Assembly: GCF_023806635.1 (NCBI RefSeq)
Contig: NZ_JAMTDQ010000057.1
Coordinates: 1-64,000, forward strand
DNA from: Accumulibacter sp.
Lineage (GTDB): Bacteria; Pseudomonadota; Gammaproteobacteria; Burkholderiales; Rhodocyclaceae
DNA: 64,000 bases
Reading direction: 5' to 3'
The notes beneath the pieces are model-generated. The model searched no databases, was not told where the DNA came from, and saw only the letters and a program-made list of their open reading frames with translations. Below are positions 14,630 through 23,230 of this stretch, piece by piece. Position 1 is the first letter of the stretch. Each line of letters begins with the position of its first letter. Position numbers and translations under genes: made by a program.

Positions 14630-15045
14630 TCAGAGTCGTTCCAGATTCACGATGCAGGCGGCGAAATCCCGGAAGTCATTCAGGTTCCGCTGACAAATGC
14701 TGTGCACGATGTGCCAGTCAATGGCGTCGTAATTGTGGAGGCGATGCTGCGGAATCCGACCGCCTTCTTCATGCGGATGGCCAGGAGCGGGCTGATTAGG
14801 CCAAGGCTTGCGAGAGCTTCAAAGCTTTGCCCCATGGTGCTTGGCGCGGGGACGTCGCGGCTGGCGATCAAGTGGGCCGCCAGATCGACGAAGACTTGCA
14901 CGGCGCGGGTCAGATTCAGCGTGATGATGTCCTGGGCGTCAACATCACGCTCCAGGCTTGCCGCATCAAGCGGGCATTTCTCCTTCACCCTGAGCAGAAA
15001 GCGGCGGAGGGACTCGAGCTTCTGCTCGACTACCTGCCGATCCAT
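14630..15045 (-). pseudogene. hepT: HepT-family toxin with frameshift at its active-site motif
   Basis: The frame from 15,045 reads MDRQVVEQKLESLRRFLLRV, then DIITLNLTRAVQVFVDLAAH and FEALASLGLISPLLAIRMKK, the HEPN/DUF86 fold. At FRSIA the frame is lost by one base. Continuing in the next frame gives HNYDAIDWHIVHSICQRNLN and stops at 14,630. The family's catalytic Rx4-6HxY motif would be R-S-I-A-(V)-H-N-Y, so the missing base lies inside it. The start overlaps mntA by 16 bp. Confidence 0.85.
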
Positions 15046-15419
15046 GCCCGCCTCCGTTCGGCCAATATGCGGCTACGATAGGGCCCGAAATCCGCCTCAT
15101 CGAACAGGTGCCGGCGCAACAGGTCGGCGTAGCGTTCATCGCTTCCCAGGATGCGGCGCCCATGCGCAAGGATTTGGCCGAGCAGCGGCTCGCCGGTGCG
15201 AGTCAGGTCAATCAGATCGACCGGCCGGCCGACATGCTCCGCAAGATCGGCGATCAACGCCATCCTGGCATCGGCGCTCAACGGCCTGTCATCCGCCACC
15301 GCCAGGTCGAGGTCGCTGTCCGGTCGAGCCGCACCCCCTGCCAGTGAGCCAAACAGTACCGCCAGCTTGACATGAGGGTGGCGGCGCAGCACCGAGCCAA
15401 TCAATTCGGTCGTGGTCAT
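15030..15419 (-). CDS. mntA: MntA-type nucleotidyltransferase antitoxin
   Basis: This 129-residue protein starts MTTTELIGSVLRRHPHVKLA (a longer frame reaches 15,569 but runs into repeat sequence). It has the minimal nucleotidyltransferase signature GSLAGGAARPDSDLDLAV (GSx10DxD, around residues 24-41). In this TA class MntA AMPylates a Tyr of HepT to silence it. It is intact and upstream of the broken hepT. Confidence 0.85.
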   Translation of the reverse strand: MTTTELIGSVLRRHPHVKLAVLFGSLAGGAARPDSDLDLAVADDRPLSADARMALIADLAEHVGRPVDLIDLTRTGEPLLGQILAHGRRILGSDERYADLLRRHLFDEADFGPYRSRILAERRRAWIGR

Positions 15420-15917
15420 CTGCGACAAGGGGACTGCATGCTCGATTCTCCTGAGAACACCATCAAACACGGCACTTCGAAAGTCGATCAGGGGGCACGG
15501 CATGGGAACTGTGTCCCTCAACAGGGGCAACGGGCGAAGCTGGATCGATTGCGGCAACCTTGCCTGCATGCCCCGGCAATACCGTGACAGGATACCGAAT
15601 GGGCCACGTGACGAGCCGGGTCGTTACCTTCTCGGGCCGGTCGACATGGCGTCAAACCTGTCCATGTCCAGCCGGCGCGCGCCACCACGGCGACCAGCGC
15701 GTGTCCGGAGTCGTCAAACGGGGAACCGAAGAACCGGGTGCGCGCCTGGATGTGCTGGGGGCCAGGCGACGACAGCTTCCTGCGCCGTAGCCCGCAGGCA
15801 CGCTACCGCCATGCCCGGATGCTCGAGAGCATTCAGCACGCTTTGCCTTTCATCCGGCCGGGAGCGGTCGCCTGCGACTCCTGTCCCGACGTCGCGGAAC
15901 GGCAACCGGCCACCAGG
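15420..15917. other. Degraded repeat sequence, no gene recognised
   Basis: Holds an element-like motif (CCGTGACAGGATACC, 15,591-15,605), an inverted pair GGGGACTGCATGC (15,428) / GGGAACTGTGTCCC (15,504), and a stretch near 15,800-15,830 resembling part of repeat C (GGCACGCTACCGCCATGCCC). No open frame has family features. Confidence 0.5.
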
Positions 15918-16256
15918 TCAGCGGCACTCCTCGTGAACGCCCAGTTCGGCACGCATGGCGTCGATCTCGGCCTTCACGGCCAGGTACTCCTGCTCCTTGC
16001 GCGCCAGGTAGTTGCGCGTGAGCTGCAGCTTGGCACTGATGCCTTCCGGCGTCAGCAGGTAGGCATACTTCGACTTGTCCTCGGCGCGCAGGAAATTGCC
16101 GGCCTTGATGTGGCCCTTGTCCAGCAGCGCCCTGAGCAGATAGTTGACCTTGCCGAGGCTGACCCCGAGTCGTTCGGCAAGCTGTCGCTGGCTGATCGCC
16201 GGCTCGGCGTCGACGATCTTGAGGATGCGCAGCTGAGCCTGTTCCGCCGGAGTCAT
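15918..16256 (-). CDS. MarR-type EPS-associated transcriptional regulator
   Basis: This 112-residue protein starts MTPAEQAQLRILKIVDAEPA. A winged helix-turn-helix at residues 8-75 contains ISQRQLAERLGVSLGKVNYL and LRALLDKGHIKAGNF, followed by a C-terminal helix (YLARKEQEYLAVKAEIDAMR) likely for dimerisation. This matches the small MarR-like regulator repeatedly found at the edge of exopolysaccharide clusters. The gmd-fcl operon begins about 2.5 kb away, supporting that role. The 275 bp upstream of it has no gene. Confidence 0.8.
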   Translation of the reverse strand: MTPAEQAQLRILKIVDAEPAISQRQLAERLGVSLGKVNYLLRALLDKGHIKAGNFLRAEDKSKYAYLLTPEGISAKLQLTRNYLARKEQEYLAVKAEIDAMRAELGVHEECR

Positions 16257-16531
16257 GTTCGCCGTTCAATGGGTGAACGCGAATGATAAGGCCATCACGA
16301 GGGCTGGACAAGATCCACCGTGCCCGCGGAGAACTCGCTGTGGCGGTTTCAGTGCCACTGCGGGTCGGCGCCCGCCCCGCACGCGCCACCACGGGGGCCA
16401 CCCGTCTTCGAGCTTCCGGGTTCGTGGATCGGGATGCCATCCGCTGTTGAAGACGCGGTACGGGGCGCTGCTGGTTGTCGGGTCGGACTGTCCGCGATCG
16501 AAGTCCTGCTCGCCGGTTGGCAGCCGATCTT

Positions 16532-16930
16532 CTAGGGAAGCATGCTTTCATCAATCTGACCGGCAAGGGTGATGAGCCGCTTGTCGACGGTCAGCAGTCG
16601 GCAGCCGTGCCGACGCGCCAGAATGACGTAGAGCAGGTCGTAGACCGGGTGGCTGTAGCGGATGGCGGCCGACAAGGCCTCGGTGGCGAGCGCGTCGTCC
16701 GCTTCGAAAGCGTCCACCAGGCCGACGGCCTCGCTATAGCGAGCCAAGGCCGTGTCTTTCCCCAAATCGCCGCAACGGACGTATTTCCAGAGCGTATTCG
16801 CAACTTCAGCATGAAACAGAGAGGGCGCGATGACCAGTCGGCCTTGTCCAAGTTTTTCGATCAGGGCCGGCGCAAGATCAGTCCGCAAGATGATGTGGGC
16901 AGCGGCGGAAGCATCCAGGACGATGCGCAT
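16532..16930 (-). CDS. vapC: PIN-domain toxin (VapC/FitB-like)
   Basis: This 132-residue PIN protein starts MRIVLDASAAAHIILRTDLA, with acidic residues at LDASA, in LFHAEVANTLWKY, in HPVYDLLYVILARR and near TVDKRL. These are the four expected positions, so it should be an active RNase toxin. It is placed 3 bp downstream of its antitoxin. The pair is complete and lies at the right edge of the accessory region. Confidence 0.88.
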   Translation of the reverse strand: MRIVLDASAAAHIILRTDLAPALIEKLGQGRLVIAPSLFHAEVANTLWKYVRCGDLGKDTALARYSEAVGLVDAFEADDALATEALSAAIRYSHPVYDLLYVILARRHGCRLLTVDKRLITLAGQIDESMLP

Positions 16931-16933
16931 CGA

Positions 16934-17179
16934 CTAACGGTCGCGGTCTTCGCGAAGCATTCGTTCAGGCGGGACGGAAAGCGCCCGGATACCGGCGGTC
17001 GCGATGTCGAGGCTGATTTCTTCCAGAATCTGTTGCCGGCGCCCACTGACGGTGCTCTCCGTTGCCCTGCGAAGCGCGATCAGCGCCTCCTGCGCCAAAC
17101 TCCGGTGCGACTGTTCAGCGCGAAAAGCCAGCGCTTCGTACAGGTCTTCTGGCAGATTGCGAATTTGCAGGGAGGGCAT
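16934..17179 (-). CDS. vapB: FitA/VapB-like ribbon-helix-helix antitoxin
   Basis: This 81-residue protein starts MPSLQIRNLPEDLYEALAFR, a ribbon-helix-helix start as in FitA (strand LQIRNLP, then helix DLYEALAFRAEQSHRSLAQE). The C-terminal LREDR region would contact the toxin. Transcription probably starts from the TATAAT element 30 bp upstream, repressed by the toxin-antitoxin complex. Confidence 0.85.
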   Translation of the reverse strand: MPSLQIRNLPEDLYEALAFRAEQSHRSLAQEALIALRRATESTVSGRRQQILEEISLDIATAGIRALSVPPERMLREDRDR

Positions 17180-17208
17180 GATCAGGGTCCGCGAATGAAC
17201 GACGTTTC

Positions 17209-17214
17209 ATTATA
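17209..17214 (-). promoter_or_regulatory. Candidate -10 box of the vapBC pair
   Basis: A perfect TATAAT on the minus strand lies 30 bp before the antitoxin start, inside the AT-rich near-palindrome TTCATTATAATGCATGCATC, which could be the TA operator. No good -35 box is seen. Confidence 0.5.
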
Positions 17215-17267
17215 ATGCATGCATCGTCATGAAGACTTCTTTCTTCAGGCTGCTCCAACGGTCAAGA

Positions 17268-17307
17268 GGGAGCAGTATCTGTATCGTCTGAAAAGTATCC
17301 TGTCACC
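17268..17307. mobile_element. Minimal 40-bp element: two ends back to back
   Basis: GGGAGCAGTATCTGTATC is followed after a few bases by AAAAGTATCCTGTCACC and the usual right flank GTTTCC. Both termini are present with almost no interior. This is the last member of the family before the core genome starts, 45 bp from the stop of the metallo-beta-lactamase gene. Confidence 0.6.
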
Positions 17308-17352
17308 GTTTCCCCGGGCCACCGGCCCGGCTGGCGACGCCGGCGCGGGCGA

Positions 17353-18804
17353 TCACGGCACCAGCACCTCGATGCCGGGATGTCGCTCGCGGATCGCCGC
17401 CGCCAGCGTCCGCTTGGCGAGATCTTCGCCATGCACCAGGCGCACCTGCCGCGGCGGCCGGCGCATGCGACCGATGAAGTTGAGGAGATCCTTCTGGTCG
17501 GCGTGCGCGGAGTAGCCACCAAGCGTGTGCACCGCGGCCCGGATCGGGTAGCGCTGGCCATCGAGATCGACATGGCCGCCCTTCGGGCCGTAGCGCTGGA
17601 TGTCGCGGCCCGGCGTCCCCGCCGCCTGGTAGCCGGTGAAGAGGATGTCGTGGCGCGGATCACCGAGCATCGCCTTGAGGTAGTTGACGATGCGCCCGCC
17701 GCTGCACATGCCGCTGGCGGCGATGACGACCACCGGCCGGGCGGTCCGGGCCAGGTACTCGACCGCACGCAGGTGGGTGGCATGGTCGTCGATGGTGGTC
17801 AGTTGCTCGAAGTCGAGCGGATGGCGGCCGGCGGCGAGCTTGCGCCGGGCTTCGGCGTCCCAGTGCTGGCGCAGTTGCATGTAGCCATTGGTGAAGTCGG
17901 CGGCGAGCGGCGAATCGACGATGATGTCGAGGTCCTCCCAGCGGACGCCGGGCGCGGCGGCGCGCTGGCGATTGCGGTGGATGATCTCCTCGAGTTCGTA
18001 GAGCAGTTCCTGCGTGCGACCGATGCTGAAGGCCGGGATGAGCAGTGCCCCCCTGTTGCCGAAGGCGTGTTCGCAGACCGCCTGCAGCCGCTGCCGGCGG
18101 TCGCGGCGGCTGTCGTGGCAGCGATCGCCGTAGGTGCTCTCGAGGACGACGACGTCGGCCGCGTAGGGCGACTGCGGCGCCGGCAGCAGGGGCGTGTGCG
18201 GCGCGCCGAGGTCGCCGGAGAAGACGATCCGCTGCCGCTCTCTGCCCTGTCGCAGATCGCATTCGACGTACGCCGAGCCGAGGATGTGGCCGGCCGGCGA
18301 GAGCTTGATGCGCAGTTCGACCTCGCCGTCGATGACGGTCTGCCACTCCTTGTACGGCAAGGCGACGATCTGCCTGCGGATCTGCTCGAGAAAGCGATCG
18401 GCGAGCGCGCGCTCGCGCGTGAAGCCGACCTTGACGGCATCCTCGAGAACCAGCGGCAACAGCTTCGCCGACGCTTCGCTGCAGATGATCGGCCCGCGAT
18501 AGCCGGCGGCGAGGAGGTGCGGCAGGCGCCCGACATGGTCGATGTGGACGTGCGTGACGACGAGGGCGCGCACCCGGCCGACCGGGAAGTTGACCGCGAG
18601 GCGCTCGGCACTGGCGCCCTCGCGCGAGGTCTCGGCACCCTGGAAGAGACCGCAGTCGATCAGCAGCGACTGCCCGTCGGCGAGACTGAGCTGGTGGCAC
18701 GAGCCGGTGACGCCATCGACCGCGCCGTGGTGGCTGATGCGCCAGGCGGGCTTCGACTCCTGCCCGGCGGCCAGCAGCGGTTCAGCGTTGCAGGAAGTCG
18801 GCAT
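17353..18804 (-). CDS. Beta-CASP metallo-beta-lactamase RNase-like protein
   Basis: This protein of about 483 residues has the zinc motif HVHIDH at residues 85-90, a later [17 protein letters not shown] segment, FSGDLG, and a C-terminal [14 protein letters not shown]. This is the metallo-beta-lactamase/beta-CASP/RMMBL order of CPSF73-like RNases. An ATG at 18,804 inside the end of fcl gives a 23-bp overlap; no better start is seen, but a non-ATG start nearer to [13 protein letters not shown] (the usual family start) is possible. It is last in the RfaH-gmd-fcl operon. Role probably RNA processing; link to EPS unknown. Confidence 0.8.
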   Translation of the reverse strand: MPTSCNAEPLLAAGQESKPAWRISHHGAVDGVTGSCHQLSLADGQSLLIDCGLFQGAETSREGASAERLAVNFPVGRVRALVVTHVHIDHVGRLPHLLAAGYRGPIICSEASAKLLPLVLEDAVKVGFTRERALADRFLEQIRRQIVALPYKEWQTVIDGEVELRIKLSPAGHILGSAYVECDLRQGRERQRIVFSGDLGAPHTPLLPAPQSPYAADVVVLESTYGDRCHDSRRDRRQRLQAVCEHAFGNRGALLIPAFSIGRTQELLYELEEIIHRNRQRAAAPGVRWEDLDIIVDSPLAADFTNGYMQLRQHWDAEARRKLAAGRHPLDFEQLTTIDDHATHLRAVEYLARTARPVVVIAASGMCSGGRIVNYLKAMLGDPRHDILFTGYQAAGTPGRDIQRYGPKGGHVDLDGQRYPIRAAVHTLGGYSAHADQKDLLNFIGRMRRPPRQVRLVHGEDLAKRTLAAAIRERHPGIEVLVP

Positions 18805-19828
18805 AGGCCTGTCGCAGGCCCTCTTCGAGCCCGATCCCGGCACGGCAGCCGAGCGCGTGCAGCCGCGAGACGTCGAGCAGCTTGCGCGGGGTGCCGTCGG
18901 GCTTGCTCGGGTCGAATTCGATGCGGCCGCCGTAACCGACGACCTGCGCCACCGTTTGCGCGAGTTCCCGGATGCTGAGATCCTCACCGGTACCGACGTT
19001 GATGTGCGACAGCATCGGCTGCGTGTGGGCGTCGTAGATCGCCTTGTCGAGGTTCATCACATGCACGCTGGCGGCCGCCATGTCATCCACGTGCAGGAAC
19101 TCGCGCTTCGGCGTACCGGTTCCCCAGAGCGTCAGGCACGGCGCGAGGCCGGCATTGCTGGTGCCGTTCAGCTGCTGCCGCAGCTCCTCGGGGATCGGCC
19201 CGTTGCGCGCCTCGTCGCGCGCGATTCCCGGCCAGTCGTGTGCCGCCGCGAGCTTGGCGAGGTGCAGCTTGCGGATCATCGCCGGGATGACGTGACTGTT
19301 CTGCAGGTCATAGTGGTCGCCGGGACCGTACAGGTTGGTCGGCATGACGCTGCGGTAGTCGGTCCCGTACTGCCGGTTGTAGCTCTCGCAGAGCTTGATG
19401 CCGGCGATCTTGGCGACGGCGTAGGCTTCGTTGGTCGGCTCGAGGGTGCCGGTGAGCAGCGCGTCCTCGGCCATCGGCTGCGCCGCGAGCTTCGGATAGA
19501 TGCAGCTGCTGCCGAGGAAGAGCAGCCGGCGGACACCGGCACGCCACGCCTGGTGGATGATGTTGGCCTCGATCATCAGGTTCTGGTAGATGAACTCGGC
19601 CGGGTAGGTATTGTTGGCGTGGATGCCGCCGACCCTGGCGGCAGCGAGATACACCTGCTCCGGCTTCTCGCTGGCGAAGAACTGGCGCACCGCGGCCTGG
19701 TCGGTGAGGTCGAGTTCGGCGTGGCTGCGGGTGATCAGGTGCGGCTGCCCCTGGCCCTGCAGGATGCGGACGATCGCCGAGCCGACCATGCCGCGGTGGC
19801 CGGCGACGTAGATGCGGGGTTCAGTCAT
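18782..19828 (-). CDS. fcl: GDP-L-fucose synthase
   Basis: This 348-residue protein starts [20 protein letters not shown], with the NADP-binding GxxGxxG in [20 protein letters not shown] and [20 protein letters not shown] contain the catalytic Ser and the YxxxK pair. It epimerises and reduces GDP-4-keto-6-deoxymannose to GDP-fucose, using the product of the adjacent gmd 12 bp upstream. The length is slightly above the usual 320. Intact; a dead N-terminal piece of a relative is at 4,554. Confidence 0.93.
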   Translation of the reverse strand: MTEPRIYVAGHRGMVGSAIVRILQGQGQPHLITRSHAELDLTDQAAVRQFFASEKPEQVYLAAARVGGIHANNTYPAEFIYQNLMIEANIIHQAWRAGVRRLLFLGSSCIYPKLAAQPMAEDALLTGTLEPTNEAYAVAKIAGIKLCESYNRQYGTDYRSVMPTNLYGPGDHYDLQNSHVIPAMIRKLHLAKLAAAHDWPGIARDEARNGPIPEELRQQLNGTSNAGLAPCLTLWGTGTPKREFLHVDDMAAASVHVMNLDKAIYDAHTQPMLSHINVGTGEDLSIRELAQTVAQVVGYGGRIEFDPSKPDGTPRKLLDVSRLHALGCRAGIGLEEGLRQAYADFLQR

Positions 19829-19840
19829 CGTCGTCGCCCG

Positions 19841-20965
19841 TCATTCGTGGTGGTCGAAGGTCTGGAATCCGGCGAGCTTGACCATCGCATCGCGCCGCGC
19901 CGAGCTGTAGTCGGCGAGGACCATTTCCCGCACCAGTTGCTGCACGCTGGTGGTCGGCGTCCAGCCGAGTTTCTCGCGCGCCCGCGTCGGATCGCCGAGC
20001 AGCGTTTCGACTTCGGTCGGCCGGAAATAGCGCGGGTCCACACGGACGATCACGTCGCCCGGCTTGACCTTGGCCCGCGTCCCCTCGACCCGGCTGACGA
20101 TGCCCACCTCGTCGACGCCCTCGCCTTCGAAGCGGACGCCGATGCCGAGTTCGGCGGCGGCGAACTCGACGAACTGGCGGACGCTGTACTGCACGCCGGT
20201 GGCGATGACGAAGTCCTCGGGATGATCCTGCTGCAGCATCAGCCACTGCATCTCGACATAGTCGCGGGCGTGGCCCCAGTCACGCAGGGCACTCAGGTTG
20301 CCGAGGTACAGGCAGTCCTGCAGGGCGAGCGCGATGCGCGCGACGGCACGGGTGATCTTGCGCGTGACGAAGGTTTCGCCGCGCACCGGGCTTTCATGAT
20401 TGAACAGGATGCCGTTGCAGGCATAGATGCCATAGGCTTCGCGGTAGTTGACGGTGATCCAGTAGGCGTAGAGCTTGGCGACCGCGTACGGACTGCGCGG
20501 ATAGAATGGCGTCGTCTCCTTCTGCGGTATTTCCTGGACGAGGCCGTAGAGTTCCGAGGTGCTCGCCTGGTAGAAGCGGGTCTTCTTCTCGAGGCCGAGG
20601 ATGCGGATCGCCTCGAGCAGGCGCAGGGCGCCGATGCCGTCGGCGTTGGCCGTGTACTCGGGTTCCTCGAAGCTGACGGCGACATGGCTTTGCGCCGCCA
20701 GGTTGTAGATCTCGTCCGGCTGCACCTGCTGGATGATGCGGATCAGGCTCGTCGAGTCGGTCAGGTCGCCGTGATGGAGGATGAAGCGGCGGTCCTGCTC
20801 GTGCGGATCCTGGTACAGGTGGTCGATGCGGTCGGTGTTGAACAGCGAGCTGCGGCGCTTGATGCCGTGAACCTCGTAGCCCTTGGCGAGCAACAGCTCG
20901 GCGAGGTAGGCGCCATCCTGGCCGGTGACGCCGGTGATCAGGGCAATCTTCTTCTGCACGGTCAT
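19841..20965 (-). CDS. gmd: GDP-mannose 4,6-dehydratase
   Basis: This 374-residue protein starts [20 protein letters not shown] (an upstream Met at 21,013 is in frame but less family-like). It has the TGxxGQDG NADP motif, the catalytic [15 protein letters not shown] segment, and the conserved [19 protein letters not shown] and [16 protein letters not shown]. It converts GDP-mannose to GDP-4-keto-6-deoxymannose for Fcl. It follows the RfaH-like gene by 84 bp. Other forms of gmd lie dead at 737, 4,442 and 5,390. Confidence 0.94.
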   Translation of the reverse strand: MTVQKKIALITGVTGQDGAYLAELLLAKGYEVHGIKRRSSLFNTDRIDHLYQDPHEQDRRFILHHGDLTDSTSLIRIIQQVQPDEIYNLAAQSHVAVSFEEPEYTANADGIGALRLLEAIRILGLEKKTRFYQASTSELYGLVQEIPQKETTPFYPRSPYAVAKLYAYWITVNYREAYGIYACNGILFNHESPVRGETFVTRKITRAVARIALALQDCLYLGNLSALRDWGHARDYVEMQWLMLQQDHPEDFVIATGVQYSVRQFVEFAAAELGIGVRFEGEGVDEVGIVSRVEGTRAKVKPGDVIVRVDPRYFRPTEVETLLGDPTRAREKLGWTPTTSVQQLVREMVLADYSSARRDAMVKLAGFQTFDHHE

Positions 20966-21049
20966 GCCGGTTCTTCTCCTCAAGTTCGGGTTGGAGTCTG
21001 TCAGGGCGCCCATTCTGCCGTCGCCCGATGATTGCGGCGCGGGACTATA

Positions 21050-21568
21050 TCACGCCAGGGTGAGGTGGGCTGCCGGCACCGCCACCGGCTTCTCGCGCCC
21101 GAGCAGGCTGAGCATGACGGTGACGCGCTCGGCGGCCACCGTCGACACGATGCCCGACATGCCCTTCAGTGGCCCGTCGGCGATGTCGACCGTGTCGCCG
21201 GCACGAAACGGCGTGTGCCCGGCCGCGACGGCGCCCGCCTGCTTCTCGACGAGCGAACGAAGCGCCTCGACGATGGCTTCGTCGAGGGTCGCCGGCTGGT
21301 TGCCGAAGGTGACCAGCCCGCTCACCCCGGGCGTGCTGCGTATCGGCGCGATGCTCTGGCCGGTGCGGCCACAGCGCAGGAAGCAGTAGCGCGGGAACAT
21401 CACCTGCTGCTGCGGCTTCCAGCCGTCCTTCGCCTTCTCCCAGCGCGTCAGCAACGGCAGGAAGACGTCGTAGCCCTGCTCCTCGAGCTTGCGCAGCGCG
21501 AAGGCCTCGCGCCTCGGCTTGCAGAAGCAGACGTACCAGGGATTGTCGGAAGGTGCAGTGAGTGACAA
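21050..21568 (-). CDS. rfaH: RfaH/NusG-like transcription antiterminator
   Basis: This 172-residue protein starts MSLTAPSDNPWYVCFCKPRR. The NusG N-terminal domain (residues 8-110: WYVCFCKPRREAFALRKLEE, FPRYCFLRC) is followed by a KOW motif near residue 125 (GDTVDIADGPLKGMSGIVST). Such specialised NusG paralogues ride RNA polymerase through long polysaccharide operons. Its position as the first gene before gmd-fcl fits this. I found no clear ops-like element upstream. Confidence 0.85.
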   Translation of the reverse strand: MSLTAPSDNPWYVCFCKPRREAFALRKLEEQGYDVFLPLLTRWEKAKDGWKPQQQVMFPRYCFLRCGRTGQSIAPIRSTPGVSGLVTFGNQPATLDEAIVEALRSLVEKQAGAVAAGHTPFRAGDTVDIADGPLKGMSGIVSTVAAERVTVMLSLLGREKPVAVPAAHLTLA

Positions 21569-21781
21569 GCGTCGTGGGCCGGCAGGGCCGTCTGCCGCCG
21601 GACGGGGCAGAACAGCGTGGAAAAGGAGTCGGACGGGAGGACGAAGTATCCCCGCAAGTGGCGCCGCCGGTCAATTCGGCTGCCGCTGCAGCGGCCTGAA
21701 ACATTTGCTAACGGCAGGCGAGCGCAACGAGCGGACGGCAATGCGGCGGAATCGGCCGCGGGCTGGCTATACTAGCGGCCG

Positions 21782-23230
21782 ATGAGCCCCCTGCCCTGCC
21801 ACCAGCCGGCGAGCGTCGCCCGCTCTGCCGCCGCCGCCCGGCACCGCCTCCTCGTCGCCGGCCTGCTCGCGCTCCTCAGCGCCGAGTTGTCGGCGTTCGA
21901 TCTCGGCGATCCCTTCGCCACCCGCGAGATCACGCCGGAGCGGCCGGCACTGCGCATCGACGGCCGCGTCCTGCCGTGCCAGCTGCCGGCGGCGGATGCG
22001 CCGTACGGCATCGTCGAGGCGGTCGACCTGGCGCTGTGCCGCAACCCGGCGACGCGTGAGGTGTGGTCCGCGGCGCGCGTGCAGGCGGCCGACGTCGGCT
22101 TGGCGCAGGCCGAGTTCCTGCCGACGCTCGACGGCCGCGCCACCGCCAGCCGCATCCGGGTCGACTCGCGCAGCAGCAGCCAGCGCAACGCCTCACTGAC
22201 CCTGTCGTGGCTGCTCTTCGACTTCGGCGCCCGCTCGGCCAATCTCGAGGTGGCGCGGCAACTGATGCGCGCCGCCACCTCGACGCTCGACGCCAGCGTG
22301 CAGACGGTCTTCCTCAACGCCATGCAGGCCTACTACAACGCACAGGCGGCGCGGGCGGCGGTCAGCGCGGCGATCGAGTCGGAAAAGGCCAGCCGCGAGA
22401 GCCTGAACGCAGCCGAGGTCCGCTATCGCGTCGGCACCGGCACGCCGGCCGACCGGCTGCAGGCACAAACGGCGTGGTCGCAGGCGACGCTGACCCGCAT
22501 CCGCGCCGAAGGCGTGCGCGAGAACAGCCTCGGGCGTCTGGCCAACGTCATGGGACTCGACGCCAACCAGCCGCTGCGCCTCGACGATCCGCCGTCGGCG
22601 AGACCGGACGAGCGTTTCAGCGACGACGTCGCGGCGCTGATCGGCGAAGCGCGCCTGCGGCGGCCTGACCTGCAGGCGGCGGAAGCGGAATACCGTGCCA
22701 GCGTGGCCGGCATCGACTACGCGCGGGCGAGCGGCCTGCCGACTCTGTCGCTCGCCGCCGGCCCGGCCTGGGAGAGCGTCGGCGGCGTCTCGGCGAATGC
22801 CGGCTCGATCGGCCTGACGCTCAACCTGCCGCTGTTCTCGGGCTTCACCACGACCTACAACGTGCGCGCCGCGCAGGCGCGCAGCGACGTCGCCGCCGCG
22901 CGCCGCGACAACGTCCGCCAGCAGGTGGCGCTGGAGGTATGGGAGTCCTGGCAGAGCCTGAATACGGCGACGCAGACGCTGCGCACGACCGCCGACCTGC
23001 TGGCCAGCGCCGAACATTCGGAGCGCGTCGCCCTCGGCCGCTACAAGGCCGGCGTCGGCAACATCCTCGATGTGCTCAACGCGCAGAGCGCGCTCGCCAA
23101 CGCCCGCCTGCAGCGGGTGCAGGCGGCACTCGACTGGCATGTCTCGCGCGCGACGCTGGCCCGCGCCCTCGGCATCCTCGACGGCCAGTTGCTGTCATCG
23201 AAACCCGGCCGGCAGGAAGAAACACGATGA
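21782..23230 (+). CDS. TolC-family outer membrane efflux protein
   Basis: This 482-residue protein has an N-terminal signal (RHRLLVAGLLALLSAELSA, about residues 21-39) and two outer-membrane efflux repeats of long helices: PYGIVEAVDLALCRNPATRE near 75-95 and the duplicated GVGNILDVLNAQSALANARL near 425-445. It forms the channel for the MacAB-type pump encoded by the next three genes; its stop overlaps the adaptor start (ATGA). It is the RTX/type-I-like TolC group. Confidence 0.9.
   Translation: MSPLPCHQPASVARSAAAARHRLLVAGLLALLSAELSAFDLGDPFATREITPERPALRIDGRVLPCQLPAADAPYGIVEAVDLALCRNPATREVWSAARVQAADVGLAQAEFLPTLDGRATASRIRVDSRSSSQRNASLTLSWLLFDFGARSANLEVARQLMRAATSTLDASVQTVFLNAMQAYYNAQAARAAVSAAIESEKASRESLNAAEVRYRVGTGTPADRLQAQTAWSQATLTRIRAEGVRENSLGRLANVMGLDANQPLRLDDPPSARPDERFSDDVAALIGEARLRRPDLQAAEAEYRASVAGIDYARASGLPTLSLAAGPAWESVGGVSANAGSIGLTLNLPLFSGFTTTYNVRAAQARSDVAAARRDNVRQQVALEVWESWQSLNTATQTLRTTADLLASAEHSERVALGRYKAGVGNILDVLNAQSALANARLQRVQAALDWHVSRATLARALGILDGQLLSSKPGRQEETR

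Noticed and set aside
16257-16531. Short open frames as genes between the EPS regulator and vapC
   Set aside because: No ribosome site, no family texture; probably regulatory or decayed DNA.
18542-21031. 829-codon open frame on the plus strand
   Set aside because: Antisense shadow of fcl and gmd in GC-rich DNA; no family motifs, and the minus-strand genes are unambiguous.
21569-21781. Possible ops/JUMPstart element for the RfaH-like protein
   Set aside because: No GGCGGTAGnnT-like sequence was seen in the leader; the gap only has weak -10-like TATACT close to the tolC-type gene start.
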